Source: Coniferiporia sulphurascens (taxonomy: Eukaryota; Basidiomycota; Agaricomycetes; Hymenochaetales; Hymenochaetaceae). From it: 64,000 nucleotides of DNA. The DNA lies in contig NBBA01000003.1 of the NCBI GenBank assembly GCA_002794785.1, forward strand, positions 1,426,001 to 1,490,000, given 5' to 3'. Below are positions 10,790 through 22,633 of this stretch, one piece after another (the first letter of the stretch is position 1; every line of letters begins with the position of its first letter). The position numbers were made by a program, and so were the translations under genes. Under the pieces are notes generated by a model, which worked only from the letters and a program-made list of their open reading frames with translations, did not search any database and was not told the origin of the DNA.

Positions 10790-13198
10790 TTATCAACGTG
10801 CCTCAACCTCCACATTTCGTGTATTCAGTATGTGAATGACCGACTCTATTAACGCTGCCAGTACTTTGGTGTCTGCCGCCATATCCGGGATATTTAAAGC
10901 ATATCGTATACATGCCAAGGGCTGAGAGTAACAGGTTTAAAGGAAAGCTCGGCGAAATGGTTTGTTCACTGAGATTGGATGTGATCAAGACTCTGCAGCC
11001 CCATGCGAGGAAGACCTATCCGTCACTATGGTTATGGGTAAATTGCAGAGTTTGTACACAATAGCAGGAACAACCGGGGCCTTCAAATCCATAAGCAGTC
11101 GTGTCCGCCCACCTAGTCTGACCGATCCACGGCTGCCGATGGTACCCATCATGCGCATTTCAAGGTTCACTCGTAAGGGCGACTTCGAGCTGAAGTAACC
11201 AGCAGCCGTCAGTGGGCATAGAAATATACCCCTTTCTGATGACAAGTGTCCTCATACCTCAGATCCGGGTCGCGCCTGGAAGGGTGTGTCCGCTGAAGTG
11301 TGATACGTCTGCTCCAGCTGCATGACGTAGGTCTTCTTGAGATCTATAAATATCTTTGCAGACATCATCCCAGAGACTGCCACTGAGGCAACAAAATGAG
11401 TATTCCGATATGCGAATCCCTATGAAGGAACATATAAGTCAAAAGCGTTAAATCGGCTCGCAAATTAATACCAGCGGCGCACATTTAGCTCTTCCATCAA
11501 CGTTAGGAAGAATCCCAGCGCGTAAAACACAGTTATTCTATCAAAGGGGTTAGCTTAAATTGTAACAGTATATGCGGGTGATAGAGGTGATTGATTCACA
11601 TGGCAAAGTTGGTGATATTCCCGCGCACGAGAATTTCCAGTAAGACAAGCCGAGTTATTTGTGTGGGACCAATCATTTTGCGCATTTGCCAGTATTTCCT
11701 TATAATTAATACAAACGCCACACTTTCGATGAGCAGGAGAGAGATCCAATGGATTGGGTAAAAAGCTGGATTAAAACAAAAATATTAGATTGGTTTATGG
11801 GGCTAGGTGCAGTGCGTTACCATCCCCCGTAAGCCTGGTGGCTAAGACGATCGTGATAACGAAGGCGGCCAAAAGGAGCATATCCATTGCTCCGAAAATC
11901 CATAGCAATCCTTTTCTGTTACCGTATATAGCGTACGTCCGGAGTTGCAGAAGAACTAAATGTACAATCTTAGCTCATCAGAAGATAGACGAGATATAGG
12001 GTTGTCACCCATGGAAGTGAACAATATGATAAATCCAAGTATAGATGTCGGGAGTGGAATATCTTGTGAAGTAGTCCATGGAATTTAGTTGACGTCCATT
12101 TTTTTCAATACGGCATAGGGTAGAATCACTCACTGTCTTCAGATTCGTCACTACAGAGAAGACAGATCAATGAAACAGTGCGGCGCTTGCTCCTTATTCA
12201 TGTGAAATCGTTACCCACATAGTGATCTGCCTCTTGAAACGCTCGGGCTGTAATGAGTATTCCGAGTAGAATACATATACAAGAGGACTCCTTACGAATG
12301 GCCCATTTACATTTAGTGTTTGCAAGAATAGGACTAGTGAATGGGAATAAGATATTTATTTCGTTTGCCATCCGTTTATGACATGCCGAGCATACCTGAA
12401 CTATGACTGTATGACAATTAGGTTAATTTGATTTTCTCAGTAGAAGGGAGAGTCACTTGCATAAGGCAAAGAATGGGAAGATATCTTGTCTGAGTGTGGT
12501 AGATACATTGAATTAAGTTCAAGAAATCCTGAAAGAAAGGGCGGAAGCAGAATTACCACTAGATAGACAAGCGATCCGACAGTCCATTTCCTTGCCTTTG
12601 TACTGTGAATACGATAATATGGTTTGTGTCAGCGGCATCGCTCACCCAGACAAACTGGACCTGGTTGTGTTGTCGTATTAAGCAACTAGTGAGAAGGGTA
12701 GTAGACAATACGGACCTCATCCGCGGTGGTCAGGACTAGATATGACGAGTTCGAGTAAGCTCCGTGTACTATTCACGGGCGAAGACGGGTAGACCCACTC
12801 AAATTGTAGGAGAATGCCGTCAAGACTGCGCCTGGTTGAAATTGTATCAGCTGATCCGAGTCTTAACTCGACGCTTTGTAGAGAGGACAACATACATTCA
12901 ATCAGAGAGCTTGTTTCAGTGTCGGCAAGTTTGGAGTGAATCCACGGGTCCGGGACTCCTGGAGAATTCATGTGTTGAAAAGGTCGGAATATGCTAGCTC
13001 AGCGCAGAATGGCGGTAGGTAGTAGAGTCCTAGGATACCGACTGCGTGGCATGGGGGTTGGGTACGAGCAATATGATTATCAGTTTACTACCATCTAACA
13101 AAGAAGCACAACCTCAGCATCGCCAGCTGTGCAATTATTTTCGTTAATCGAAGTGGCGGGGACGAAAGTAGATACCGGGGAAACGTAAGCACGTCAAT
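10790..13198. repeat. Tandem segmental duplication, unit B
   Basis: Second unit of the A/B pair, in the same orientation, holding DUF6533 copy B. The segment 11195-11400 is nearly identical to 8230-8435, while other parts are more diverged, suggesting local gene conversion or uneven constraint. Confidence 0.75.
11160..12971 (-). CDS. DUF6533-family multi-TM protein, copy B
   Basis: Paralogue of copy A with the same exon order. The ATG is at 12971 (MNSPGVPDPWIHSK, then TSSLIEC) and the final exon reads EVALTSEP with a stop at 11160. The DUF6533 core reads LTTADE/VQFVW near 12720-12650. The central membrane exon reads WISLLLIESVAFVLIIRKYW followed by LLEILVRGNITNFAM (11600-11760). Intron positions match copy A by inspection. 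Function unknown; the family is predicted to be membrane-embedded. Splice junctions were only partly resolved, so the protein sequence is provisional. Confidence 0.58.
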
Positions 13199-14166
13199 AG
13201 GGGTCGACATCGTCCGTTAGTACAGTACCTAGAATGAAATTGGAAATTACAGATTCCCGCACCGCATAACAATCCTGTGCAGAAAGCAAACGCGTACTGG
13301 TAGCATTAATATTAGTCGCGCAATGACACGCGATATCGGAAAACAGTTTGGAATCGCCAAGTGGACCCGCGAACACCGGTCTTGGTCTTGCGTATGCCTC
13401 TTCGGACGTCAAACACACGCCTCACCGCATTTCATATGCACCAGCATGGGCTGATGTGACGTTAGTGGACTTAGGATCTGATTCGAAAAAGATGCGATAT
13501 CCCAGATAACCAGAAATGCGAGTACCCATGGCTACTCAAAGGAGATGCTTTGATCCAAAGGGGAGTTCACACGCAAACCTTGAGAATCGAGGATTTTTTG
13601 CGGAACTAGTGAAGATCGAGTCGTTTAACGTCTCTAAGTATTAGCACGGCGGGTCGCATGAATAGTCCTTTATATATATAAGACCAAAAAGGAGAACCGC
13701 GAGAGTTAGACACCAGGGTGCCAGATTTTTCCAGTTCATAGGGTTGCCAAACACGCGTGCGGTTTTGTTTTTTCGACCTTGCTCGTACGCAACGGCGAAG
13801 CATATAGACGCCAGGATGCCAGATTTTTCCAGTTCATAGGTTTCCAAACACGCATGCAGTTTTGCTTTTTCAACCCTGCTCGTACGCAACGGCGGAACCT
13901 GTGGTGTTTGTGATTAGGACGTGGAATGTGAGGAAACAAAGTCATGGGCAAACGAGGCGAATTAGCGAGCCGAAGTCACGCGAAGTGTAAGCCGCACCGC
14001 TTACGTAGACACACCCACGTTTTAAAAATGATTGCCTTACCTGGAAGGGTGCGACGGGGTCGCGTCCGGCAAAAGGATCGACCCAAACCCAGCTGAACCT
14101 CCGCCACCCGCTCGCCCGCTCTTCCACCTTCGTCCTTCGCGCGAAAGAAAAAGAAAGGAAACGGAA
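13199..14166. other. Non-coding region upstream of the CX9C gene
   Basis: No convincing gene. It contains the two roughly 92-bp tandem repeats listed separately and, near 13940-14160, the promoter of the twin-CX9C gene. Confidence 0.5.
13708..13896. repeat. Two-copy direct repeat of about 92 bp
   Basis: Units 13708-13800 and 13806-13896 share the blocks GCCAGATTTTTCCAGTTCAT and CTCGTACGCAACGGCG with scattered substitutions. Function unknown; they sit about 270 bp upstream of the CX9C gene start. Confidence 0.8.
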
Positions 14167-14479
14167 ATGACTTCTAGCCAAGCTGCTTCGCATGCGACAA
14201 CCCCCCTACGGCGCCTCGCGCTGCACTCAACGACGACATGCAGCGCGCACGCGTCTACGTACGGCAAGTGTATCCTTGCGACGTACACCGACGTCAAGCA
14301 GGACGCGTGCAAGGCCGAGTTCGAGAAATTTGGGCGCTGTTTGCGCGAGTCGGTGAGTATACTCGTTCGCCTTTTCCCCATCTCCATCTCGGTGTTCCCT
14401 TTGGAATGTTGCTCACTAATTTTCCTTTCTTTTCTACTCGTTTCACGGCTTTGTCGATTAGATGAAGAGGAAGTGGTGA
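14167..14479 (+). CDS. Twin-CX9C mitochondrial protein, NDUFAF8-like
   Basis: Two exons, 14167-14352 and 14462-14479, give a 67-aa protein; the single intron is 109 bp, GT-AG. Cysteines at 25/35 and 48/58 form two CX9C motifs (C25-SAHASTYGK-C35 and C48-KAEFEKFGR-C58), the pattern of small proteins imported into the intermembrane space by the Mia40 disulfide relay. Spacing, length and the YGKC / FEKFGRC words resemble the complex I assembly factor NDUFAF8 and its fungal relatives; this assignment is by resemblance only. The N-terminus is Ser/Thr/Arg-rich. It converges on the DUF1746 gene, with 134 bp between stop codons. Confidence 0.82.
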
Positions 14480-14613
14480 GACGTAGAAATCCGCGGAAGG
14501 GGTCGTGGCAGGTATTATTAGGATATTGGTACTACAACTACGCCACAGTATGCAGAGCGAACAGCGACAGCAAAAGATAAAGGGAAAAAAATGCAGAAAC
14601 CAAAAAAAGAACA

Positions 14614-15960
14614 TTAATCCGAATCATCCGCTGCCTCGTCAATTGCACCGGGTATCCTCCCAGCACCCGACCGACTTCCACGGTCTTCACCGTTTGCGTC
14701 GTCATCATCATCTTCCGTGCCTCCGCTCCTACTCACATCCGACTCGGAGCGACGCCGCCCTTCCCCCCAACGCGTACGAAACGTCTCCCGTCGCTCACGC
14801 TGCCTCCTCCGCGCGTGCGCAACCATGCGCGAGAGTGCGACGGGTGCCATCGTGTTTGGGAGTGGTAGGTGCAGCGCACTGAAGCGATCGTAATCCAGTT
14901 CGCCTGGACCCCCGTCCCCTCGCCCACCGGCACCGGCACGCTCGGGTAATTCGGGCGCGGGCGCAGTCAGCCTGTGCGCGACGTGTCGTAGCGTCAGATC
15001 GACCACGGGTAAGGGGGGCGGGAGATGCGCGCTGCTGTTGAATGCGTGAAGCGTAGCCTTGCGGAGGGGTGTGGGTGGGTATGCCGTTGATGGTGATGAT
15101 AGGGGCGGGGAGGTGGAAAGGAAGGGCGCGGATTCGGAGTCGTTGTCGGCATCGGCATCAGCACAGGGAGAAGGTAATGGGGAGGGTGACGCGGGTAGCA
15201 GAGGATCTGGAACGTCTGCGGGCAGTGCGAGCGCGAGCGAGGTCTCGTATGCGATGGTCGTAAGCAGCGCCTGGAGGAACATAATGGTCGCGTCCAGCAG
15301 GAGGAGCTGCAGCTTTGACGGTGTGTGGCCTGTACGGATGTACAGAGAGCATTTTTGCAAGTAAAGACATGTAGCACGCAGAAGAGAAAAGAACGAGTGT
15401 TAGCGTAATTCGTTCAGACTAGCAGTCTGAGGCAAACCAGCAGGCAAGTACGCACCCATACCGACGAAATCCAGCACAACCGCACGCGTGCCCGGGCCCC
15501 CTCCCGCTCCACCACCTCCTTCTCCACCGGTGGCAGCGTGCGCCCAGACGCCGCCGGCGTTGACGAGCGCGACGAGGAAGAACCAGAAGGCGAGCGAGCG
15601 GCGGCCGTCGAGTTCGCGTGCGCGCGCGAACTGGAACTGCGTCGCGCAGCGGCAGAGGAAGATGAGAAGCGAGGGCGCGAGCAGGAAGGAGAGCGTGTGC
15701 AGCTGGTAGAGGAGGGTGTCGAGCTGTTGTTTCGCGTGTTTGTATTACGGTTTGCGTGTCGTGCGATGAGCACGTCGTCCGTCCATCCGTCATACACACA
15801 TTGAACGGATAGATAAGACGCACCACAAGGAAAAGGAGCACACAGGAATCATAACACGTCAGTACAGTACTACTATCTACGAAAACCGTCCAGGAAATTC
15901 AGCACTCACAGAGTGAACGATGTGCTTCCGCTGGGCATGGTAGCGAACGTGACTAGGCAT
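14614..15960 (-). CDS. DUF1746 membrane protein, Dsc4-like
   Basis: Three exons: 15960-15910, 15723-15456 and 15329-14614 (344 aa); introns are 186 and 126 bp. The start MPSHVRYHAQRKHIVHSLDT matches the usual N-terminal pattern of DUF1746 proteins. Hydrophobic segments: LSFLLAPSLLIFLCRC (about residues 27-43), AFWFFLVALVNAGGVW (about 60-75) and LLLLDATIMFLQALLTTIAY (about 115-135). The C-terminal 200 residues are Pro/Ser/Asp-rich and end in an acidic tail (EDDDDDANGED). In fission yeast the DUF1746 protein Dsc4 belongs to the Golgi Dsc E3 ubiquitin ligase that activates SREBP; the same role here is inferred. The coding GC content is clearly higher than in the flanking DUF6533 regions. Confidence 0.82.
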
Positions 15961-16448
15961 GACATCCGCGTGCAAAGGGCGGGGAACGCGTCCTCTACGA
16001 CGGGTCACTGGTGATGAATGGCCTTGGTAGTCGGATAGGGAGTCGGACTCGGTGGTCGGTGGTCGATGTGACGGTGGACGGTCAGGTCGTCCGATCCTTG
16101 TGCTTGGATTCCGAAACCCGGAGCCTGCTTGGTCCTTGGGGCAAAAGCCGCAGTTACCGTTCCTGGCGTTGGGATTACTAAACTTGATTTGACCGCTGAC
16201 TGACAAACTGATGATTTGCGTGTCGGCAAATCGGGCGCGCCATCATTAACGCTTGCCATTAATTATTACAGTCTGTACGTATACTGGCAGGAAACGCGTA
16301 AATATGTTAAATTGACGTTTGTGCCACTTGCGTAGAAGGGAAAATATGATAATTTGGAGCGTCGTCTCCAGTTCTTAGGAGAACACGTTGTTATGAGCCA
16401 CTGCAGCACCACCTACGTTAACAATATTCAAAATGGCCCTGCTATTTT
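15961..16448. other. Upstream region of the DUF1746 gene
   Basis: About 490 bp without a supported gene. An open frame continues upstream of the chosen ATG, but its predicted sequence is low in structure and unlike DUF1746 proteins, so I left it out. Confidence 0.4.
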
Positions 16449-16685
16449 AACTATGCTAATATATGTAAGGAGCCCACATAGAGGGGAAAGGTCAAAGCTA
16501 CGCCACAAGGTCATTTTTACTCAGTGAAATTGAGCAAGGGATATCCTTTTTTCAAGGCTGGTTTGAGGGGAAAAGCTCCTGCGGGGGTCACACAGACACT
16601 AAGCTAGCTTCTTAGCAGCTCCCTGTCCCGATAACTCGTTACTGGAGGGCATCGCCCACCAGAGAATCAGCTCAAGTTTGCACCC
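16449..16685. repeat. Dispersed repeat of about 230 bp, copy 1
   Basis: Matches 40482-40705: GAGCCCACATAGAG, TTGAGCAAGGG, CTAAGCTAGCTT and ATAACT...GGAGGGC appear in the same order and spacing. Both copies lie just downstream of a DUF6533 gene (C or F). No ORF, no terminal repeats found; class unknown. Confidence 0.7.
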
Positions 16686-16857
16686 ACTTATTCTCAACAA
16701 CAAAAAAGAATTAAGTAAACTTCTTTTAAATCCAAATCGCAAAATTACCAGGTGGAATAACGTTCGGATACACATCGTTTCGTCACGTTCGCATCAAACA
16801 AGCCTCGTCGATACACGACCGACGACAGATAAACGCCAAACTACGTGCATACGGCAC

Positions 16858-18639
16858 TCAAGGCTCGCTCGTAAGGGTGACTTCGAACTTTCGAGTGGCG
16901 GGAAGTTGTCGGTAAGAAGACACAAAATTCTCCGATAAGTCTAGATGGTTCCATACCTGATCACCAGACAGCGCTTGGAAGGGCGTATTTATCGAGGCGT
17001 GAGATGATTGCTCTAGCTGTCTGACATAGGTCTTCTTGAGACCTATATAGAGCTTTGTGGAGATCGCCCCAGAGACTGCCACAGAAGCGATATAGTGGGT
17101 ATTAACAAAATAAAATAACTGCATAACTTGTGAGCTCATTCGGGCTCTACAACGCGACCAATGTATGACGTACACTGTTAGCCATAAGGCCAACTCCCAG
17201 TGTATAAACTGCAGAGATTCTGCCAGAGAGGTCAGTCCGCGTCGACCCAATTTGATTGGAGCAGATAGTTCGCACATAGAAAAATAAATAAAGTTCCCGT
17301 AAATAAGGGCTCTCATTGCGGCAGACTGTCTGATTTGTCCGGATGGGGCCGATTTGACCAACATCCAGTATTTTCGGAAAATCAACATGAACGTTATGCT
17401 CTCGACGAGAAGAAGCGGGACCCAGGCAAAGGGAACCAAACCTAAGACAATAGTTATGTTCAAGTCGGACTGGCGTTGTCTAAGAAGCTCACCAGACTTG
17501 GCTTTGATGGCCAAAAGAGTAAGGGTGGCCAGAGCACTTATATCCAGGATGGAGAGGACCCACAACAACGCTCTTTTGTTATCATATATCGCATATGTTC
17601 GGAGCTGAAGAAGCGCTGGATCGGGATAATTCAGTCTATGAGACATCAAAAGGGAGACAAACAGTGTTACCCATGGAAGCAAACAATACGATCGACCCCA
17701 TTATAGAGGTTGTCAGTGGTGCAGCTCCGAAACCGAAAGCTGTAGGCTTAATCGTATCAGCATTATAAAGACGAATTAGTTGACCCACAGGCGGTACCAC
17801 TGTAAAGGAAATGAGCTATCATGTTTCTCTTTGTTTGTATCAAAAGAATATCCTACATCAGACCCAGTGACGACTGCACCGTTTGACATTATAAAGGTAA
17901 ATGATGAGTACCTTGTACCAATAAGTATACAAAATTTCTCACATTCGGCAGGGACATGCTTGAATTTAGAGTCTGCAGGTACATGACTAGCACGAATTAC
18001 GTATGTCAGTGTCCTGATGCCCGTTCTCATGATAAACGTACTTGAATCGAAACTGTGTCAGAGGCCAACTCAGTACATTCATCCCGGACGATGATTTTTA
18101 TAACGACTTGCATGAAGCACGGCAGGGGCAAATATCTTGCCTGGATGTGGTGTATTAGAGCAGGAGCAGAACACGCTTGTGGCGGATTAAAAGGGAAAAA
18201 CAATACGGTACCACAATATAGATGAACGATCCCGTGGTCCATTTCCTTGTCTTCGGATAATAAGTGCGTGCAGTCGGGTCACGCAAATGGTACGTCTTAC
18301 CCAAACAAATTCAACCTACTCGTTTCATTGGTTAGAACTATGAGAAATATAAACGGACAAACAAATACTACGAACCTCATCCGCAACGGTCAGAACTAGA
18401 AAGGGTTCAGTGAAGATTTATTCATGCGTGGTTCTTGAACGATAACATAGGCCTACCGAAGTTGTAGAAGAACGCAGATAAGATGGCACCTGATTACACG
18501 CTCATGCCAACAGTGAAAACCTTTGGGAAAGACAAGGCGTGCATTCAAGTAGGGAACCTATTCCAACGTTGCGCAAGTATTCTTCTTGTGCTTGAAGTTG
18601 GTCTTGGATCGAAGGATGTAGGACTTCTGTCGAGTTCAT
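16858..18639 (-). CDS. DUF6533-family multi-TM protein, copy C
   Basis: The start ATG at 18639 gives MNSTEVLHPSIQDQLQAQEE then SLLEC; the last exon ends VTLTSEP at 16858. The DUF6533 core is clean: exon LTVADE, intron ending in TAG, then VEFVW, then RKWTTGSFIYIV and RYLPLPCFMQVV. The central exons read LLQLRTYAIYDNKRALLW, GLVPFAWVPLLLVESITF and MRALIYGNFIYFSM. The 3' part reads SVAVSGAISTKLYIGLKKTY and INTPFQALSGDQ. Two predicted introns in the 3' half have lengths divisible by three and no stop, so intron retention would still be open through 17682-16858. Function unknown; predicted seven-TM-like. Confidence 0.65.
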
Positions 18640-19669
18640 GTGCAGAAAGGGCCGAAATATGAGCTCACGGCAGGGACGAGGGCGAGGACTTGGGAGTCGT
18701 GGGGCAGGCAGGATTTAAGTACACTGATTGTTGGCTCAACAAGTTTCACTGTCATTTCGGCAGATTGCATCACCGTGGCCCCAGCCACCCGGGGTAATGC
18801 GGTCATACTCGCTTTAAGAACTGATAGAGTGGTTCTCCAACCACTAATTTCACCGGCGGCCGCCAACAATATTGGTGTGATTGGACAGGAGAGGTCTACC
18901 ATGGCTGCAGGACAAAGCTTGAAATTACAACGGTAGTGTTTGGTATCCGCCCGTTTAGAAACAGTCGTTTACAATCCAGAGATCACCAGAGTCACAACCA
19001 AGTGACCCAGAGCACCAAGGACAACGACATAATGGAGATTCACGAGGGCACCGATACAACTGAAGTAATCACCGTATGTGTTAGCCTTCCCGCTTCGTGA
19101 CATCTTGATGCAGCAGATCGAATCACAATCCAGCGGCTAGTAACCTCCACGGAGGGGGTTGGCCCGGTTGGGGGTTTAGTCCTCTGCGCCGTTAGCCATT
19201 ATTCCATCCGCGAAGATGCGAGGCTTCAGAGACAAGCCGGTCAATTCCCATCGGGGACTTTTTGGGGCGTAATTGGAGACGAAGTTTCACGTCGACAACT
19301 TGAAGTCGTCGCCGAGAGGAGATCAAATGTATTCTTTTTCGAAGTTCGAATCACGTGGTATATTAGGAAAGTAACCCAGCCGATCACTTTTGGAATTGAA
19401 AACCGACCACAGTACGCCAGTGATCACTCATAAGTAAAGCCCTTCAAAATTTTAACTTAGGGGTCAACGAAGCAAGGAGCAGGCTGTCGGCGAACGTTCG
19501 TTATTAATAACAACACTGATTAGACCCGGGCCGGAAGATCCCAGGCCAGAGCGCAGATAAGTCACCGCCCTTTTCATTGATTCCCGCTGACACATCGTCT
19601 CATCACGTCCGCATCAAAAAAACCTCACTGATACACGACTTATAGAGTCAAACTATGCGCATACGGAAT
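18640..19669. other. Promoter and 5' flank of copy C; repeat-derived
   Basis: Near 18705-18770 it carries the conserved DUF6533 promoter block (TTTAAGTACACTGATTGTTGG). Further out (19180-19330) it resembles, in inverted orientation, 59730-60180 upstream of copy G (for example ATTCCATCC...GCGAGGCTTC). No gene seen. Confidence 0.5.
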
Positions 19670-21445
19670 TTAAGGCTCACTCGTAAGAGTGACTTCGAAC
19701 TTTCGAGTGGCGGGAAATTGTCAGTAAAAAGTCACGTTTTTCTGATAAGTTTAGATGGCTTCATACCTGATCCCCAGGTAGCGCTTGGAAGGGCGTGTTT
19801 ATCGACATACAGTATGCTTTCTCCAGCTGTTTGACATAGGCCTTCTTGAGACCTATAAAGAGCTTCGCGGAGATTGCCCCAGAGATTGCCACCGAAGAGA
19901 CATAGTGGGTATTATAATATTCCTGTTCAACTTTTGAGCTCAATCGAACTCTACATTGTGCGACAGATGTGTAACGCACAGACTCTGTAAACACAGAAAA
20001 ACAAATGCCAATTCCTAGTACATAAATTGCAGCGATTCTGCTGAAAACGTCAGTCCACGTCAGCTCAATTCAATTGGGGCGGTAGTTCGCACATAGCAAA
20101 ATAAATAAAATTTCCATAGATAAGGGCCCTCATTATGGAGGACCGTCTGACTTGTCCAGATGGAGCTGATCTTCCCAGCTTCCAGTACTTCAGGAAAGTC
20201 AATATGAACGTTATGCTCTCAACGAGAAGAAGCGGGAGCCAGGCGAAGGCATTAAAGCCTAAGATAATAGTTTATGATCAACTCAGACTGACGTCGTCCA
20301 AGAGACTCACCAGATTCGAAGAAGGCGCTCAGAACAACGAAAGTGGCCAGAGCACATATATCCAGGACAACGAGGGCCCACAACAACACTCTTTTGTTAT
20401 CATATATCGCATATGTTCGGAGCTGCAGAAGCACTGGATTTGGGAATGTCAATCTATTGGACACCAAGATGGAGACAAACAGCGTCACCCATGGAAGCAA
20501 TCAAAATGATCGATCCCATTATAAAGGTCTCCAGTGGCATAGTTTCAAGACTGGAAGCTGAACGCTCAATCGTATCTACGTCCAAGGGATGAATTGGTTC
20601 ACCTACTACCGCTGCCGAAACTGAAAAGGGAATGAGCTATAATTTTTCTCTTCATTTGTAACAAAAGACAACCCACACTAATGAAATTAGCGACTGCGTC
20701 TTCTGTCATTGCAAGGGTAAATAATGAGAGTCCTAAATCAACAAATATTGCTTCTCACAAAAGTTGCCAAGTATCGATTTAGCGCCCGAAAGTATATGGC
20801 TAGCGCAGGTTACATATGACAGTGCTCTGGTGTTCATTCTATCATAAACGTACTTGAATCGATTCTGTGTCACGAGATAGCTTAGCCAGCCCGTTTCCAG
20901 ATAATGATTAAAAACGACTTGCATGAGGCAAGGCAGGGGCAAATATCTTGCCTGGTTGTGATGTATTAGAGCAGGAGTTGAGTTGCTGACTTGAAGGGAA
21001 AAATTAATACGGTACCACAATATAGATGAACGATCCCATAGTCCATTTCCTTGTCTTCGAGTAGTTAGAGCGTGCAGTTGGTTGCCCAAATTGTACAGCC
21101 TACCCAGACAAATTCGACCTTACCAACCCATTGACTAAGATCAAGGCAGTCATGATGGATAATAAGTACAACGAACCTCGTCCGCGATGGTCAGAACTGG
21201 AATGTGGCCGGGTAAGGATCAGCGCGTGGTTTCGCGAATAAGGATATATCGGCCCACCGAAGTTGTAAGAGAACGCAGATAGGACAACGCCTGATTACAT
21301 ATTCGTGTCAATAGAGGGAGACTTTGGTAGATATGAAGTGAAGCATACATTCGAGTAGGGAACTTGTTCCAACGTTGCGCAAGTACTCTTCTTGCTCTTG
21401 AATTAATTCTTGGATCAAAGAATATGGCACTCCTGTCGTGTTCAT
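19670..21445 (-). CDS. DUF6533-family multi-TM protein, copy D
   Basis: The start ATG at 21445 reads MNTTGVPYSLIQELIQEQEE then SSLLEC. A donor at GAAT|GTATGC joins to VVLSAFSYNF, followed by ADE/VEFVW (acceptor GGTAAG|GTCGAA intact), RKWTMGSFIYIV and RYLPLPCLMQVV. The middle exon reads LLQLRTYAIYDNKRVLLWAL; the 3' part includes SVAISGAISAKLFIGLKKAY and INTPFQALPGDQ. The final exon ends EVTLTSEP with TAA at 19670. About 85-90% similar by eye to copies E and F. Function unknown; membrane protein by hydrophobicity. Confidence 0.62.
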
Positions 21446-22633
21446 TTGCAGCAAGGGTCGAAATATGAGCTCACAGTAGAGATGAGGGCGGGGATTTGGG
21501 AGTTGTGGGGAAGGCAGGGTTTAAGTACACCGATTGTTGGCCCAACCAGATTCACTGTGGTTTCGGCATATCGCATCGCCATCCCAGTTTCACTCTAGAA
21601 GCTGTGGTAAAGCGGTCGTCTGTGTTCTCCGGCGGGCGCCAACAACATTGATGTGATTTAGCAAGAAAGGCCTACTGTTACTGCAGAGCAAAACTAGAAG
21701 TTCACATCGGTATTTGATATGCATTCCGCTACGATTCAATGGTAAATGCCTCCTGAGGCAGACTTCCGACATAAAAGAACAACATACCAGTGCCGACTTG
21801 GTCCGCGTGCCAGTGGATCTTCGGAGGTCGACAATGACCGTGTGGAGAATCACAAGAGCTCCGATACGAAGTGGAGTGTCATATACATTTATCAGCCTTC
21901 TTCTTCGCTCCATCTTGATGTGGCGGTCATTATTATTCCATTCATGACAATAATGCGAGGTTCCCGAGGCGCCGCCGCTGATCAGCGCGCGATTCCCGAT
22001 TAGTTACATGTATGTCGGAGTTGATATGTTCGTGTTTTGTGTTCTTTTTTTACAAGTCCTGATTACGTGAAAAGACCGCAGAAGCTGATTCGGATCACTT
22101 CAGGAAAAAGCCACACGTACGTACGGTGAGTACACCTTACCCGACCCACCAATACACCGGTACATCGTTTCCTCACACCGGCGCATCAAACAAACCTCAC
22201 TGATACACGACTTATGGCGCCAAATTGTGCCGTACGGAGCTCACGACTCGCTCGTAAGAGTGACTTCAAACTTTCGAGTGGCAGGAAGTTGTCGCTCGAA
22301 AAGCAAGAGGGGACTAAATTTATTCTTTTTAAATGTCCGAATCACGTGATTCTCAGGAAGGAGTTTTTAACTTTAGGACTTGAAGCCCAGCCACAGTATG
22401 CCAGTGATCGCTCATACTGGTAAGTAACCTGCCTAAGGAGTCAACGCAGAAAGAAGCAGACTGTCGACGAACGTCATCATAAGAACACTGATTGGACTGG
22501 AAGTAATGGAGCACAGATCCGCAAGATCCTGCCAATACACTGGTACACTATTTCGGCACGTCCGCACCAAATAAACCTCATCGGTACACGACCGGCGATC
22601 GGCGACCGATAGTGAGCTACGTGCATACGGCAC
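21446..22633. other. Spacer between copies D and E with a partial unit
   Basis: Contains the promoter block of D (near 21519-21570). At 22150-22310 it holds a degenerate second copy of the DUF6533 last-exon flank (CTCGCTCGTAAGAGTGACTTC with downstream sequence), as if a partial unit remained after unequal exchange. No gene supported. Confidence 0.5.

Noticed and set aside
13600..13960. CRISPR-like array
   Set aside because: Only two diverged 92-bp units, no spacers; eukaryotic context.
15419..15841. Overlapping 127-140 aa ORFs around the DUF1746 gene
   Set aside because: High GC creates open alternative frames; only the spliced frame gives the conserved membrane segments.
16005..16259. Possible N-terminal extension of the DUF1746 protein
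   Set aside because: The frame is open upstream of 15960 but is unlike the family; the ATG at 15960 fits the usual start MPSHVRYHAQRK.
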